Origin: JAKAXG01 sp035702985
GTDB lineage: Bacteria > Actinomycetota > Acidimicrobiia > Acidimicrobiales > Palsa-688
Length of the DNA: 51,694 nt
Reading direction: 5' to 3'
Assembly (NCBI GenBank): GCA_035702985.1
Contig: DASSZD010000007.1
Location: forward strand, 1-51,694
Shown: in pieces, positions 1-7,393 of the stretch
Layout of the letters: every line of letters starts with the position of its first letter
Position numbering within the stretch: position 1 is the stretch's first letter
The notes under the pieces: model-generated
The model's input: the letters and a program-made list of their open reading frames with translations, nothing else
What the model was told of the DNA's origin: nothing
Databases searched by the model: none
Translations under genes and position numbers: made by a program

Positions 1-671
1 TCGGTGTCCATGCCCTCCAGCATGCGGGCCGCCACCGGGCCCCGGGCCCGGTGCTTGGTGCCCTCCACCGCCGGGGTGCTGAGCGTGCTGAGCTCCATGG
101 CCACGGCCACCGCCTCCTCGAACACCGAGTCGGCCGGGACCACCCGGTCGAGGAACCCGGCCCGCACCGCCTCCTCGGGTGACGCCGTCCGGCCCAGCAC
201 CACCCGCCAGTCGAACTCCGACGGCGGCAGCCGGTAGCGGGCCAGCTCCACCGCCCACTTCGGCAGGGTCATGCCGATGGACACCTCGTTGAGACCGATC
301 TTGAAGTCACCGGCCGCCCCGATGCGGCGGTCGGCGGCCAGGAGCAGCAGCCCGCCGGCCGCCAGGGCGTGACCGGTGCACGCCGCCACCACCGGGGTCG
401 GCTCCAGCAGCAGCCGGGCCGTCAGGCGGCCACCGGCGGTCACCAGCTCCTGCATGGGACCCCGGCCGGAGGTCATGGTGGCCAGGTCGAACCCGGCGGA
501 GAACCTCCCCGGGCGGCCGGCGATCAGCACCGCGCCGACGCGCTCGTCGTCGGCGGCCCGGTCGAGGGCGTTGTGCAGGTCCTCCACCGTCCGCAGGTCC
601 AGGGCATTGGCCTTGCCGTCGTCCATGACGATGCAGGCGACGCGATCGCGGAGCTCGTAGGTGACCGGCAT
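1..671 (-). CDS. Enoyl-CoA hydratase/isomerase (crotonase) family protein, 3' end cut off
   Basis: At least 223 residues are visible; the C-terminus lies beyond the left edge. The crotonase fold is recognisable from the first oxyanion-hole segment FSAGFDL (about residues 58-64), the second, ALAAGGLLLLAAD (about 103-115), and a following NEVSIG segment that carries the glutamate position used by hydratases. Family members hydrate or isomerise acyl-CoA thioesters in fatty-acid or amino-acid breakdown; the exact substrate cannot be read from the sequence. The ATG at 671 is supported by TAGCAT ending 6 nt upstream, a leaderless arrangement. No neighbouring beta-oxidation gene is visible. Confidence 0.9.
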   Translation of the reverse strand, partial: MPVTYELRDRVACIVMDDGKANALDLRTVEDLHNALDRAADDERVGAVLIAGRPGRFSAGFDLATMTSGRGPMQELVTAGGRLTARLLLEPTPVVAACTGHALAAGGLLLLAADRRIGAAGDFKIGLNEVSIGMTLPKWAVELARYRLPPSEFDWRVVLGRTASPEEAVRAGFLDRVVPADSVFEEAVAVAMELSTLSTPAVEGTKHRARGPVAARMLEGMDT

Positions 672-677
672 ACGACG

Positions 678-683
678 ATGCTA
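678..683 (-). promoter_or_regulatory. Predicted -10 box of the crotonase gene (leaderless)
   Basis: TAGCAT on the minus strand is followed by exactly 6 nt and then the ATG at 671. There is no Shine-Dalgarno sequence, so the transcript probably begins at the start codon. No convincing -35 box is seen. Confidence 0.5.
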
Positions 684-873
684 CGGGCTGCGCCGCCCCG
701 CTCAGCGGGCTGATGGCGTCGGATGGCATCAGAGGCCTTGAAAGGGTCACAGCGGCGTGCCACCATGACCGTACGGAGCCGACGCTCCCTCTCGCTCGCC
801 CCCGGGCGGCCCGTGTCGCCGGTCAGCCACCGGCCCGCCGTCCGAGCGCACACCCACGAGAGGGGAGTTCCCG
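684..873. other. Intergenic region between divergent crotonase and small-protein genes
   Basis: About 190 bp. It holds a loose inverted repeat, CTGATG (710-715) and CATCAG (727-732) around an 11-nt spacer, and a purine-rich Shine-Dalgarno stretch (GAGGGGAG) just before the ATG at 874. I see no RNA gene or terminator. Confidence 0.4.
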
Positions 874-1269
874 ATGTCCAGGTCCGTCGACCTTTTCATA
901 GACCTAGAGCCGCCCGTCGAATCGGCGGTCGCCGAGATCCAGAAGCTGACCCCGTTCTCCTTCGTGGCCGGGGACGTCCCCGGCACCTGGCGGCTCGACG
1001 AAGGCGACGTCCACGCCGAACTGCACGCCCACCCTTACGTCGATGACGGGGACCTGCTGCTGGGCCGGTACCGCTGGGCCCTGTCCTGCCGGCTGGGAAG
1101 CGGCTCCCGCCCGGCGGACGCCCCCGAGACCGCCCTGCTGCGGCTGGTGGCAGAGGCACTGCAGAAAGGCGGGGTGCCCAACCTCCTGGTCCACGACCTG
1201 CAGTACCGGGAGCGGACCGGGGTGCCGGCGGCGCCGGGCGGCGACGGCCCGGCGACGACCCGGCCGTGA
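874..1269 (+). CDS. Hypothetical small acidic protein, possible immunity/antitoxin partner
   Basis: 131 residues with an acidic N-terminal half and no signal peptide or membrane segment. I cannot place it in a named family. The C-terminal part (about residues 88-113) has an amphipathic helix, ALLRLVAEALQKGG, then a strand ending LLVHDLQ, an ending reminiscent of small actinobacterial immunity proteins; this is a weak resemblance from memory. A strong purine-rich Shine-Dalgarno sequence precedes the ATG. Its stop overlaps the GTG start of the next gene by 4 nt (GTGA), so the two are translationally coupled. Because the next gene looks like a nuclease, an immunity or antitoxin role is a reasonable guess only. 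Confidence 0.6.
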   Translation: MSRSVDLFIDLEPPVESAVAEIQKLTPFSFVAGDVPGTWRLDEGDVHAELHAHPYVDDGDLLLGRYRWALSCRLGSGSRPADAPETALLRLVAEALQKGGVPNLLVHDLQYRERTGVPAAPGGDGPATTRP

Positions 1270-1859
1270 CCACGGCCACCGCCGCCCCGCCGCCGGGGGG
1301 CGGGGCGGGCGGAGCGGGGCGGCCGGACCGCTGGCTGGCGGCCGGACCGGGCCTGCAATGGCTGGGCTGCCGGGGATTCCACCTGAGGGCGAGCGGGGCG
1401 CTCGACGAGCGGGCCCGGCGGCTCAGCCACGAGGAGCTGGCGGTGGCCGAGATGTTCGCCGCCGAGGGCCACCTGGTGCGGTCCCTGCCCGAGTCCCGCC
1501 GGGGCGGCCGCCGGCCCGACCTGGAGGTGTGCGGCTCCCCGGTCGAGGTCAAGTCCTACCTGCGGCTGGGGGAGCGGGCCGGGCCCCCGACGGCGGAGTC
1601 GGTGTTCAACAAGCTGATGGACGCGGCCGGCCAGGCCGACGCCGCGGTCCTGTACGGCCGGGGGAGCGGTCTGAGCCCGGCCACCGTACGTGGCGGCCTG
1701 GCCCGCCTGGCGGTGGAAGGGCGGGACCGCCGGCTGAGGGTGGTACGGGCGGTGGGGGACGGGTTCGACCTGGCGTGGATCCGCCGGCCGGGACTGGTAC
1801 GGGCCATGGAAGGCGGCGCCCGGCGACCCGGTCCCCGCCGCCCCGACCTCGGTCTGTAG
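1266..1859 (+). CDS. PD-(D/E)XK nuclease-like protein, CdiA-type tRNase domain candidate
   Basis: 197 residues. A glycine/proline-rich N-terminus of about 25 residues is followed by a compact domain with HEELAVAEMFAAEGH (55-69), PESRRGGRRPDLEV (75-88) and VEVKSY (93-98). The spacing Glu56/57, Asp85, Glu94-x-Lys96 is the signature of PD-(D/E)XK nucleases, and the order 'helix, Gh.V, pE, pDl, G, vEvKs, later a Q' resembles the CdiA C-terminal tRNase family of contact-dependent toxins and their stand-alone relatives on mobile elements. The Gln123 region (AAGQADAAVLYG) fits the strand after the catalytic core. There is no secretion signal or delivery domain. It starts at GTG, overlapping the upstream gene by 4 nt. 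Nuclease fold likely; toxin role is inference. Confidence 0.6.
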   Translation: MTTATAAPPPGGGAGGAGRPDRWLAAGPGLQWLGCRGFHLRASGALDERARRLSHEELAVAEMFAAEGHLVRSLPESRRGGRRPDLEVCGSPVEVKSYLRLGERAGPPTAESVFNKLMDAAGQADAAVLYGRGSGLSPATVRGGLARLAVEGRDRRLRVVRAVGDGFDLAWIRRPGLVRAMEGGARRPGPRRPDLGL

Positions 1860-1902
1860 GGGGCTCCATGCCGGGCCCGCCCGGTTGCGCGAAGCTTCCC
1901 AG

Positions 1903-4900
1903 GTGAGCGCATTGGACGACTCCGGGTGGGACGACGAGGTAAGGAGCCTGCTGCCGGCCGATGAGCTGCCCGGCCTGTCCGCTCTGCTGAGGGTCCTGCC
2001 CGCCGGGTACCGCCAGCAGACCGGCCCGGCCCGGGCGGCCCGCGACGCGCTGGAGATAGCCGAGCTGCTGCGGGTTCCGGCCCCCGGGTCGGGCGCCGCC
2101 CCGGTCCGGCCGGGGGCCGAGCCGGCCGCCGGGGAGCGGCCGATGCTGGGCGGGGCCCACCGTCTGGTCGTGGCCCCGGCCGCCGACGATGGGTGCACCT
2201 TCCGGTTGCGCCGTTTCGGGCGCGACGGCATCGAGCTCACCCGTACCCTGCCCCTGCTGGAGAGCTTCGGTCTGGTGGTGGTGGAGGCGGTGCCGTTCCG
2301 TTTTCCGGACCCCGACGGCGGCCCGGGCGAGGTGCACATCGACGACATCGGCATCCGCCTGGACGCCCCCCTCGGCCCCGAGACCCTCCGCTTCGTGCCC
2401 GAACTTCACGGCCCCCGGCTGGTCGACGCGGTGGAGGCGTCGGCGGCCGGGGGGGCCGACGTCGATTCGCTCAACCGTCTGGTGACGGCGGCCGCCCTGG
2501 ACTGGCGCCAGGTGATGGTGCTGCGCGCCTACCTCCGCTACTGGCACCAGGTCGCGGCCGGGCTGTCCTGGGCGGAGCTGACCGAGCCGCTGGCCGACCA
2601 CCCGGACATGGCCAGGGCCCTGGTGGCGTACTTCCTGGCCCGTTTCGACCCGGCCAACCACCCGGCGGCGGGCGGGGACGGGCCGCCCCCCGGGACGGAG
2701 CCGGCCCGGCCGGCCGGGGCCGAGGGCTCCGGTGGGCCCGAGTCGGCGGGGGCCAGGGCCGCCTGCGTGGGCCAGCTGGACCTGGTCGAGCGCCTGGACG
2801 CCTACCGGGTCCTGGGGGCCGTCCTGCAGCTGATCGACGCCACCTGGCGCACCAACTACTTCAGCGCCGGCTACGGCGCCACCCCCGCCGGTGGCACCCC
2901 GGATGGCGGCACCCCGGATGGCAGCACCCCCGCCGGCGGCGGCCCCCGCTCGCCGCTGGTGCTCAAGATCGGCAGCGCCGGCGTACCCGAACTGGCCCCG
3001 CCCCGGCCCTACGTCGACGCCTTCGTGCACGGGCCGGAGGTGGAGGGCATCCACCTGCGGGCCGGTCTGGTGGCCCGGGGCGGGCTGCGCTGGAGCGAGC
3101 GGCCGGCGGACTTCCGGACCGAGGTGCTGGACCTGGCCTTCGCCCAGGTGAAGAAGAACGCCATCATCGTGCCGACCGGGGCCAAGGGCGGCTTCGTGGT
3201 CCGCCGGCCGTCCGTGGCCACCGGAGGGGCTCTGGCCAAGGCTCGACCCACCCCCGACCAGGTACGCCACGCCTACGAGCAGTTCGTGGCCGCCCTGCTC
3301 GAGGTGACCGACAACATCATCGGCGGCCGGGTCGTCACCCCACCGGGGGTGGTGGCCTGGGACGGCCCCGACCCCTACCTGGTGGTGGCCGCCGACAAGG
3401 GCACGGCCACCTACAGCGACGTGGCCAACGCCATCAGCGAGCACGCCGGGTACTGGCTCGGTGACGCCTTCGCTTCGGGCGGGTCCCGGGGCTACGACCA
3501 CAAGGCCATGGGCATCACCGCCCGAGGCGCGTGGGTGGCCGTCCGGCGGCACTTCCGGGAGCTGGGCATCGACGTGGCCTGTGACCCCATCCGGGTGGTG
3601 GGGGTGGGGGACATGTCCGGCGACGTGTTCGGCAACGGGATGCTGCGCAGCCGGGCCATCCGGCTGGTGGCCGCCTTCGACCACCGCCACATCTTCATCG
3701 ACCCCGACCCCGACGGAGAGCGGTCCTTCGCCGAGCGGTCCCGCCTGGCCGGCCTGCCCCGTTCCAGCTGGGACGACTACCGGCGCGACGCCATGTCCCC
3801 CGGCGGTGGGGTCTGGGGGCGCGACACCCGCTCGGTGCCGGTGTCGCCCGAGGCCCGGGCGGTCCTGGGCGTGGCCGACGACGAGCTCAGCCCGCCGGAG
3901 CTGGTCTCGGCCATACTGTCCGCCCCCGTCGACCTGCTGTGGTTCGGCGGCATCGGCACCTTCATCAAGGCCGTCGGCGAGTCCGACACCGACGTGGCCG
4001 ACCACGCCAACGACGGGGTGCGCATCACCTCCGACCGGGTCCGGGCCCGCGTCGTGGCCGAGGGCGCCAACCTGGGCATCACCCAGCGGGCCCGTATCCG
4101 CTACAGCCGCCGGGGCGGGCGGATCAACGCCGACTTCATCGACAACGCGGCCGGGGTGGCGACCTCGGACCGGGAGGTCAACCTCAAGATCCTCCTGGCC
4201 CTGGCCATCGAGCGGGGACGGCTCGATCCGGCCGACCGGGACCGGCTGCTCGCGCTGTCCGAGCAGGAGGTGGCCGACCAGGTCCTGCGCCAGGTGGACC
4301 ACAGCGTGGCCGCCCTCAACCGGGCGGCGACCCGCTCGGAGGCCGAGCTCGACGCCTACGAGGCCCTGATCGACGGCCTGGAGGCGGCCGGCCGGTTCGA
4401 CCGCGACGTCGAGGTGCTGCCCGACCGGGAGGAGTTCCGGGTGCGCCGGGCGGCCGGGGCCGGGCTGATCAGGCCGGAGCTGGCCACCATCCTGGCCTAC
4501 GCCAAGGCCGATCTGGTGGCCGCCGTCGAAGGTTCGGCCCGCCCCCGGGACCCGGTCTTCCTCGACAGCGTGCTGCCGTACTTCCCGGCGCCCATCAGGG
4601 ACCGCCTGGCCGACCTGGTACCCGAGCACCGCCTGTACCCCCAGCTGGTGGCCACCGACGTGGCCGGCGAGCTGGTCGACCAGATGGGCATCGTGTGGGC
4701 CCACGACCTGGCCGCCGAGCTGGGCTGCGACCTGGGCGAGGTGGCCGGGGCGTTCTGGGCGGCCCGCACGGTGACCGGGGCCGGGGAGCTGTGGTCCGAG
4801 CTGGAGGACCTGGCCGGCCGCCCGGGCTCGGCGCTGTCGGCGTCGGCCGAGGCGGCCCTGCACCAGGTGGTGTCCGACGCGGTGGCGTCCCTGGCCCGCG

Positions 4901-5478
4901 CCTACCTCCGGGACCCGGCCCGGCTCGAGCCGGGCCCGGCCGCCGGACGCGACCGGGCCACCGCCCTGGCCTGGGAGGCGGCGGTCGGCCCGGTGCCGGA
5001 GCGGGACCAGCCCGACTGGAAGGCCCTGGACGTGACCCCGGCCACCGCCGAGCGGTTCCTCTCGGCCCGGCGCCGGGTGGCGGCCGTGTGGGCCGACCGG
5101 TTGGCCCGGGCGGCGGGCCGGTCCGTGCCCGAGGTACTGGAGGTGTGGGACCGCCTGGACGAGCTGGCCGGCCTGGACGACCTGGAGACGGCCGCCCGGA
5201 CCGCCCTGGAGGCGTCACCGCCGCCGGGACGGGTGCGGCTCTGGCAGGCCCGGGCGGTGCTGGACGACATATCCGACTGGCGGGCCCGGGTGGCGGTCGG
5301 CGTGCTGCGGCCGGGGGCCACGGACGGCCCGGCGGCCCTGGCCCGGTGGATCGACCGGCACGGCGAGGACCTGCGCCGGGCGGCCGCCCTGGGCTCGGGC
5401 GCCCCGGCCGGATCCGACCCGCTGGCGGTGGCGTCGCTCACCCTGCGCCGGCTGCAGGCCGCCTCGGCCGGCGACTGA
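1903..5478 (+). CDS. NAD-specific glutamate dehydrogenase (large, GDH-180-like), short form
   Basis: 1191 residues from the GTG at 1903. It oxidatively deaminates glutamate to 2-oxoglutarate with NAD. The catalytic region is unmistakable: GLRWSERPADFRTEVLDL, then VKKNAIIVPTGAKGGFVV, DKGTATYSDVAN and GVGDMSGDVFGNGML, followed by the long C-terminal helical part of the family. Known bacterial GDH-180 enzymes are about 1600 residues; this one lacks roughly 400 N-terminal residues, so most of the regulatory ACT-like region appears to be missing. A Gly/Pro/Thr repeat linker lies at residues 327-346. The start is uncertain: no good ribosome site is seen, and an upstream in-frame TTG at 1885 exists. 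The gene sits 43 bp after the nuclease-like gene and converges on an RpiR-type regulator. Confidence 0.93.
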   Translation: MSALDDSGWDDEVRSLLPADELPGLSALLRVLPAGYRQQTGPARAARDALEIAELLRVPAPGSGAAPVRPGAEPAAGERPMLGGAHRLVVAPAADDGCTFRLRRFGRDGIELTRTLPLLESFGLVVVEAVPFRFPDPDGGPGEVHIDDIGIRLDAPLGPETLRFVPELHGPRLVDAVEASAAGGADVDSLNRLVTAAALDWRQVMVLRAYLRYWHQVAAGLSWAELTEPLADHPDMARALVAYFLARFDPANHPAAGGDGPPPGTEPARPAGAEGSGGPESAGARAACVGQLDLVERLDAYRVLGAVLQLIDATWRTNYFSAGYGATPAGGTPDGGTPDGSTPAGGGPRSPLVLKIGSAGVPELAPPRPYVDAFVHGPEVEGIHLRAGLVARGGLRWSERPADFRTEVLDLAFAQVKKNAIIVPTGAKGGFVVRRPSVATGGALAKARPTPDQVRHAYEQFVAALLEVTDNIIGGRVVTPPGVVAWDGPDPYLVVAADKGTATYSDVANAISEHAGYWLGDAFASGGSRGYDHKAMGITARGAWVAVRRHFRELGIDVACDPIRVVGVGDMSGDVFGNGMLRSRAIRLVAAFDHRHIFIDPDPDGERSFAERSRLAGLPRSSWDDYRRDAMSPGGGVWGRDTRSVPVSPEARAVLGVADDELSPPELVSAILSAPVDLLWFGGIGTFIKAVGESDTDVADHANDGVRITSDRVRARVVAEGANLGITQRARIRYSRRGGRINADFIDNAAGVATSDREVNLKILLALAIERGRLDPADRDRLLALSEQEVADQVLRQVDHSVAALNRAATRSEAELDAYEALIDGLEAAGRFDRDVEVLPDREEFRVRRAAGAGLIRPELATILAYAKADLVAAVEGSARPRDPVFLDSVLPYFPAPIRDRLADLVPEHRLYPQLVATDVAGELVDQMGIVWAHDLAAELGCDLGEVAGAFWAARTVTGAGELWSELEDLAGRPGSALSASAEAALHQVVSDAVASLARAYLRDPARLEPGPAAGRDRATALAWEAAVGPVPERDQPDWKALDVTPATAERFLSARRRVAAVWADRLARAAGRSVPEVLEVWDRLDELAGLDDLETAARTALEASPPPGRVRLWQARAVLDDISDWRARVAVGVLRPGATDGPAALARWIDRHGEDLRRAAALGSGAPAGSDPLAVASLTLRRLQAASAGD
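2881..2940 (+). repeat. Four in-frame 15-bp tandem repeats inside the glutamate dehydrogenase gene
   Basis: Four consecutive 15-bp units encode TPAGG, TPDGG, TPDGS and TPAGG. The length is a multiple of three, so copy-number change would keep the frame. They form a flexible linker just before the catalytic region. Confidence 0.85.
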
Positions 5479-5494
5479 CCGGGTCCGTTCAGTC
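5473..5494. terminator. Possible bidirectional terminator hairpin between convergent genes
   Basis: GACTGA and TCAGTC form a 6-bp stem with a 10-nt loop that spans both stop codons (the dehydrogenase on plus, the RpiR-type gene on minus). The stem is short and no T-run follows, so this is a weak call. Confidence 0.3.
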
Positions 5495-6424
5495 CGGGGC
5501 GGCGGTCCTCGGCCGGGCCGGCTCCGACCCCTCCGGCGGGGCGGGCCGCTCGTGCAGGGGAATCGGCTCCAGCGCCACGGCCGGCTCGGCGACCAGCGCC
5601 TTCCAGGAGGTCCAGGCCGTCTCGATGGCATCGAGCCGCCCGGCGGCGGTGGCTCTGACCCGGGCCGCCACCGCTCCCACGATGACATCCGCCAGGGCCA
5701 CCCCGCCGACCATGCTGTCGAAGGGGCCCACCCCCCGGGCGGAGAAGAAGAACGTCTCGGCGGCCATGCCGGCCAGCGGGGAGAGCGGCCCGTCGGTCAC
5801 GGCCAGCACCTCCGCCCCCAGCGACGACGCCCATTCCACGGCCGACGCCAGGGACCGCTCGTAGCGGTGGATGTCGATGGCCACCACCACGTCCCGGGCC
5901 GCCAGGTCGGCCAGGGCCCGGCCGATGGCCAGCTCCGAGCCGGCGAGCAGCGACACCCCCGGACGCAGCTGCCCGAGCAGGGTGGCCAGGACGGTGCCGA
6001 TGGGGGCGGTCAGCTCGCCCGGGTAGATCCACACCCGCCGGGCCAGGTCGGCCAGCAGATCGGCGGCCCGCCCGACCGCTTCCCGGCTCAGGTTGTGGAA
6101 CGTGGAGCTGACGTTGTCGAGCTCGCCCGTCTGGATCCGGCCCAGCAGGTCGTCGGGGAGGTGCTGGCGGATCCGGTCACGGGCCGGCCCCAACCGCAGC
6201 GCCAGCTCCGCCTGGATGGCCGCCTGGAGCCCCACGAAGCCGTCGTAGCCGAGCTTGGAGGCCAGTCGCACCACCGACGGGCCGCTGGTGCCGGCCCGCT
6301 GGGCCACCTGGGCCACCGTCCCGAAGGCGATGATCTGCGGCTCGTCGGCCAGCACCGAGGCGATCTTGCGCTCGGTGGTGGTCAAGCGGTCGGCGTGGGC
6401 CATGATCCTTTCGACCACGGTCAT
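5489..6424 (-). CDS. MurR/RpiR family transcriptional regulator (HTH plus SIS domain)
   Basis: 311 residues from the ATG at 6424. The N-terminal HTH_6 domain (residues 1-75) begins VVERIMAHADRLTTTERKIA and holds the recognition helix GTSGPSVVRLASKLGYDGF. A SIS (sugar isomerase) domain occupies roughly residues 120-260, where phosphosugar effectors bind in characterised members. The C-terminal 40 residues are proline-rich and divergent. Another in-frame ATG at 6478 would add 18 proline-rich residues; I prefer 6424 because the family homology starts there, though neither start has a clear ribosome site. It faces the NAD-glutamate dehydrogenase tail to tail, so any regulatory link to that gene is unproven. 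Confidence 0.88.
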   Translation of the reverse strand: MTVVERIMAHADRLTTTERKIASVLADEPQIIAFGTVAQVAQRAGTSGPSVVRLASKLGYDGFVGLQAAIQAELALRLGPARDRIRQHLPDDLLGRIQTGELDNVSSTFHNLSREAVGRAADLLADLARRVWIYPGELTAPIGTVLATLLGQLRPGVSLLAGSELAIGRALADLAARDVVVAIDIHRYERSLASAVEWASSLGAEVLAVTDGPLSPLAGMAAETFFFSARGVGPFDSMVGGVALADVIVGAVAARVRATAAGRLDAIETAWTSWKALVAEPAVALEPIPLHERPAPPEGSEPARPRTAAPD

Positions 6425-6605
6425 GGGAGGCTGTCGCAGGTCTGGTGGGGGGGAAGGGTCGGGTGCCCGCCCCGGCATCCGGCGGCTCGCACAGGTGCGG
6501 CAGGAATCAAACCGACGTCGTCCCTTCTCCCAAGCTCCAACTTGTGACAGCTCTCAGGCCGCGCAGCATAGGCGCCGCGAGCGGCGGCCCGAGCCCGGGG
6601 CGGGC
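6425..6605. other. Intergenic region between the RpiR-type regulator and the thioesterase gene
   Basis: About 180 bp, less GC-biased near 6505-6560 than its surroundings. It should carry the promoter for the RpiR-type gene, but I see no clear -10 box, operator, terminator or RNA gene. Confidence 0.35.
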
Positions 6606-7385
6606 CTAGCGCTCGGATACGAGCAGGGACTGCACCGACCGGCCCACCGGGCCGACCGGGTCGAAGATGGCGCTCTCCGCCTGGCCGAAGCCGCCGGTCG
6701 ACAGGCGTGAGACCACGTCGAAGCCGACCCATTCGCCCTCGGGCACCCGGGCCAGGGCCACCGTCAGGTCGGGGTTGATGAACGTGTGATGGTCGAACTC
6801 GAGCACCCGGCTGACGCCGTTGCCGAAGTCCGCGGCGGCGGTGGCCCGCTGCAGCGGGGACGGCTCGACACCGTCGACCACCGCCACCTGCAGGCGGGTC
6901 CACATGGTCACCGGGCCGGTCTCGTCCCAGCTGCCCCTGACGAACCGCAGGTCGACGGCCTCGGCGAAGGCGGTGCGGCGGGCCACGCTCGACGGGGGCG
7001 GGTCGTCGTCGGGCACCGGGCCGGGCGGCTCCGCCCGCTCGACGGGGACGTCCATCTTGGCCCGGCGGATCCGCAGGGCCCGGGCCCGGGCCACCTCGGT
7101 GTCCCCGCACAGCATGGTCGCCTCGGCCAGCTGGACGTTGCGACCCGGCCGTACCACGGCGGAGGCCACGGTGAGCGGGCGGAGGGGTACCGGCCTGAGC
7201 AGCTCCACCGTCAGGCGGACCACCTGCACGTCCACGTCGGCGAAGCGGGGGTCCTCGGCCGCTTCCACCGCCCCGGCGAGCAGGGCGGACACCGGGCCCC
7301 CGTGCTGGGCGTCGGGCGACCACGGGCCCACGCACATGGGGCCGGGCAGGTAGGCGGAACCGTCGAAGGTGTAGAGGGCGGACAA
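6606..7385 (-). CDS. Thioesterase family protein (double hot-dog, TesB-like)
   Basis: 259 residues. The pattern 'YxxDGSAYLPGPMCVGPW...HGGPVSALLAG' at the N-terminus is that of actinobacterial acyl-CoA thioesterase-like proteins, with a first hot-dog helix after HGGP and the segment VRLTVELLRPVPLRPL forming the next strands. A second hot-dog unit follows (HTFINPDLTVAL, then EWVGFDVVS near the C-terminus). Members hydrolyse acyl-CoA esters; chain-length preference is unknown. The start is TTG at 7385, 8 bp after the murA stop, so the gene is probably co-transcribed with murA. An AGGCGG motif upstream is a weak ribosome site. Confidence 0.85.
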   Translation of the reverse strand: MSALYTFDGSAYLPGPMCVGPWSPDAQHGGPVSALLAGAVEAAEDPRFADVDVQVVRLTVELLRPVPLRPLTVASAVVRPGRNVQLAEATMLCGDTEVARARALRIRRAKMDVPVERAEPPGPVPDDDPPPSSVARRTAFAEAVDLRFVRGSWDETGPVTMWTRLQVAVVDGVEPSPLQRATAAADFGNGVSRVLEFDHHTFINPDLTVALARVPEGEWVGFDVVSRLSTGGFGQAESAIFDPVGPVGRSVQSLLVSER

Positions 7386-7393
7386 AGCGCCGC

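Noticed and set aside
1606..4863. Long minus-strand open frame opposite the glutamate dehydrogenase gene
   Set aside because: High-GC codon bias leaves opposite frames open; the product is repetitive Gly/Pro/Arg/His without any domain, while the plus strand has clear catalytic motifs.
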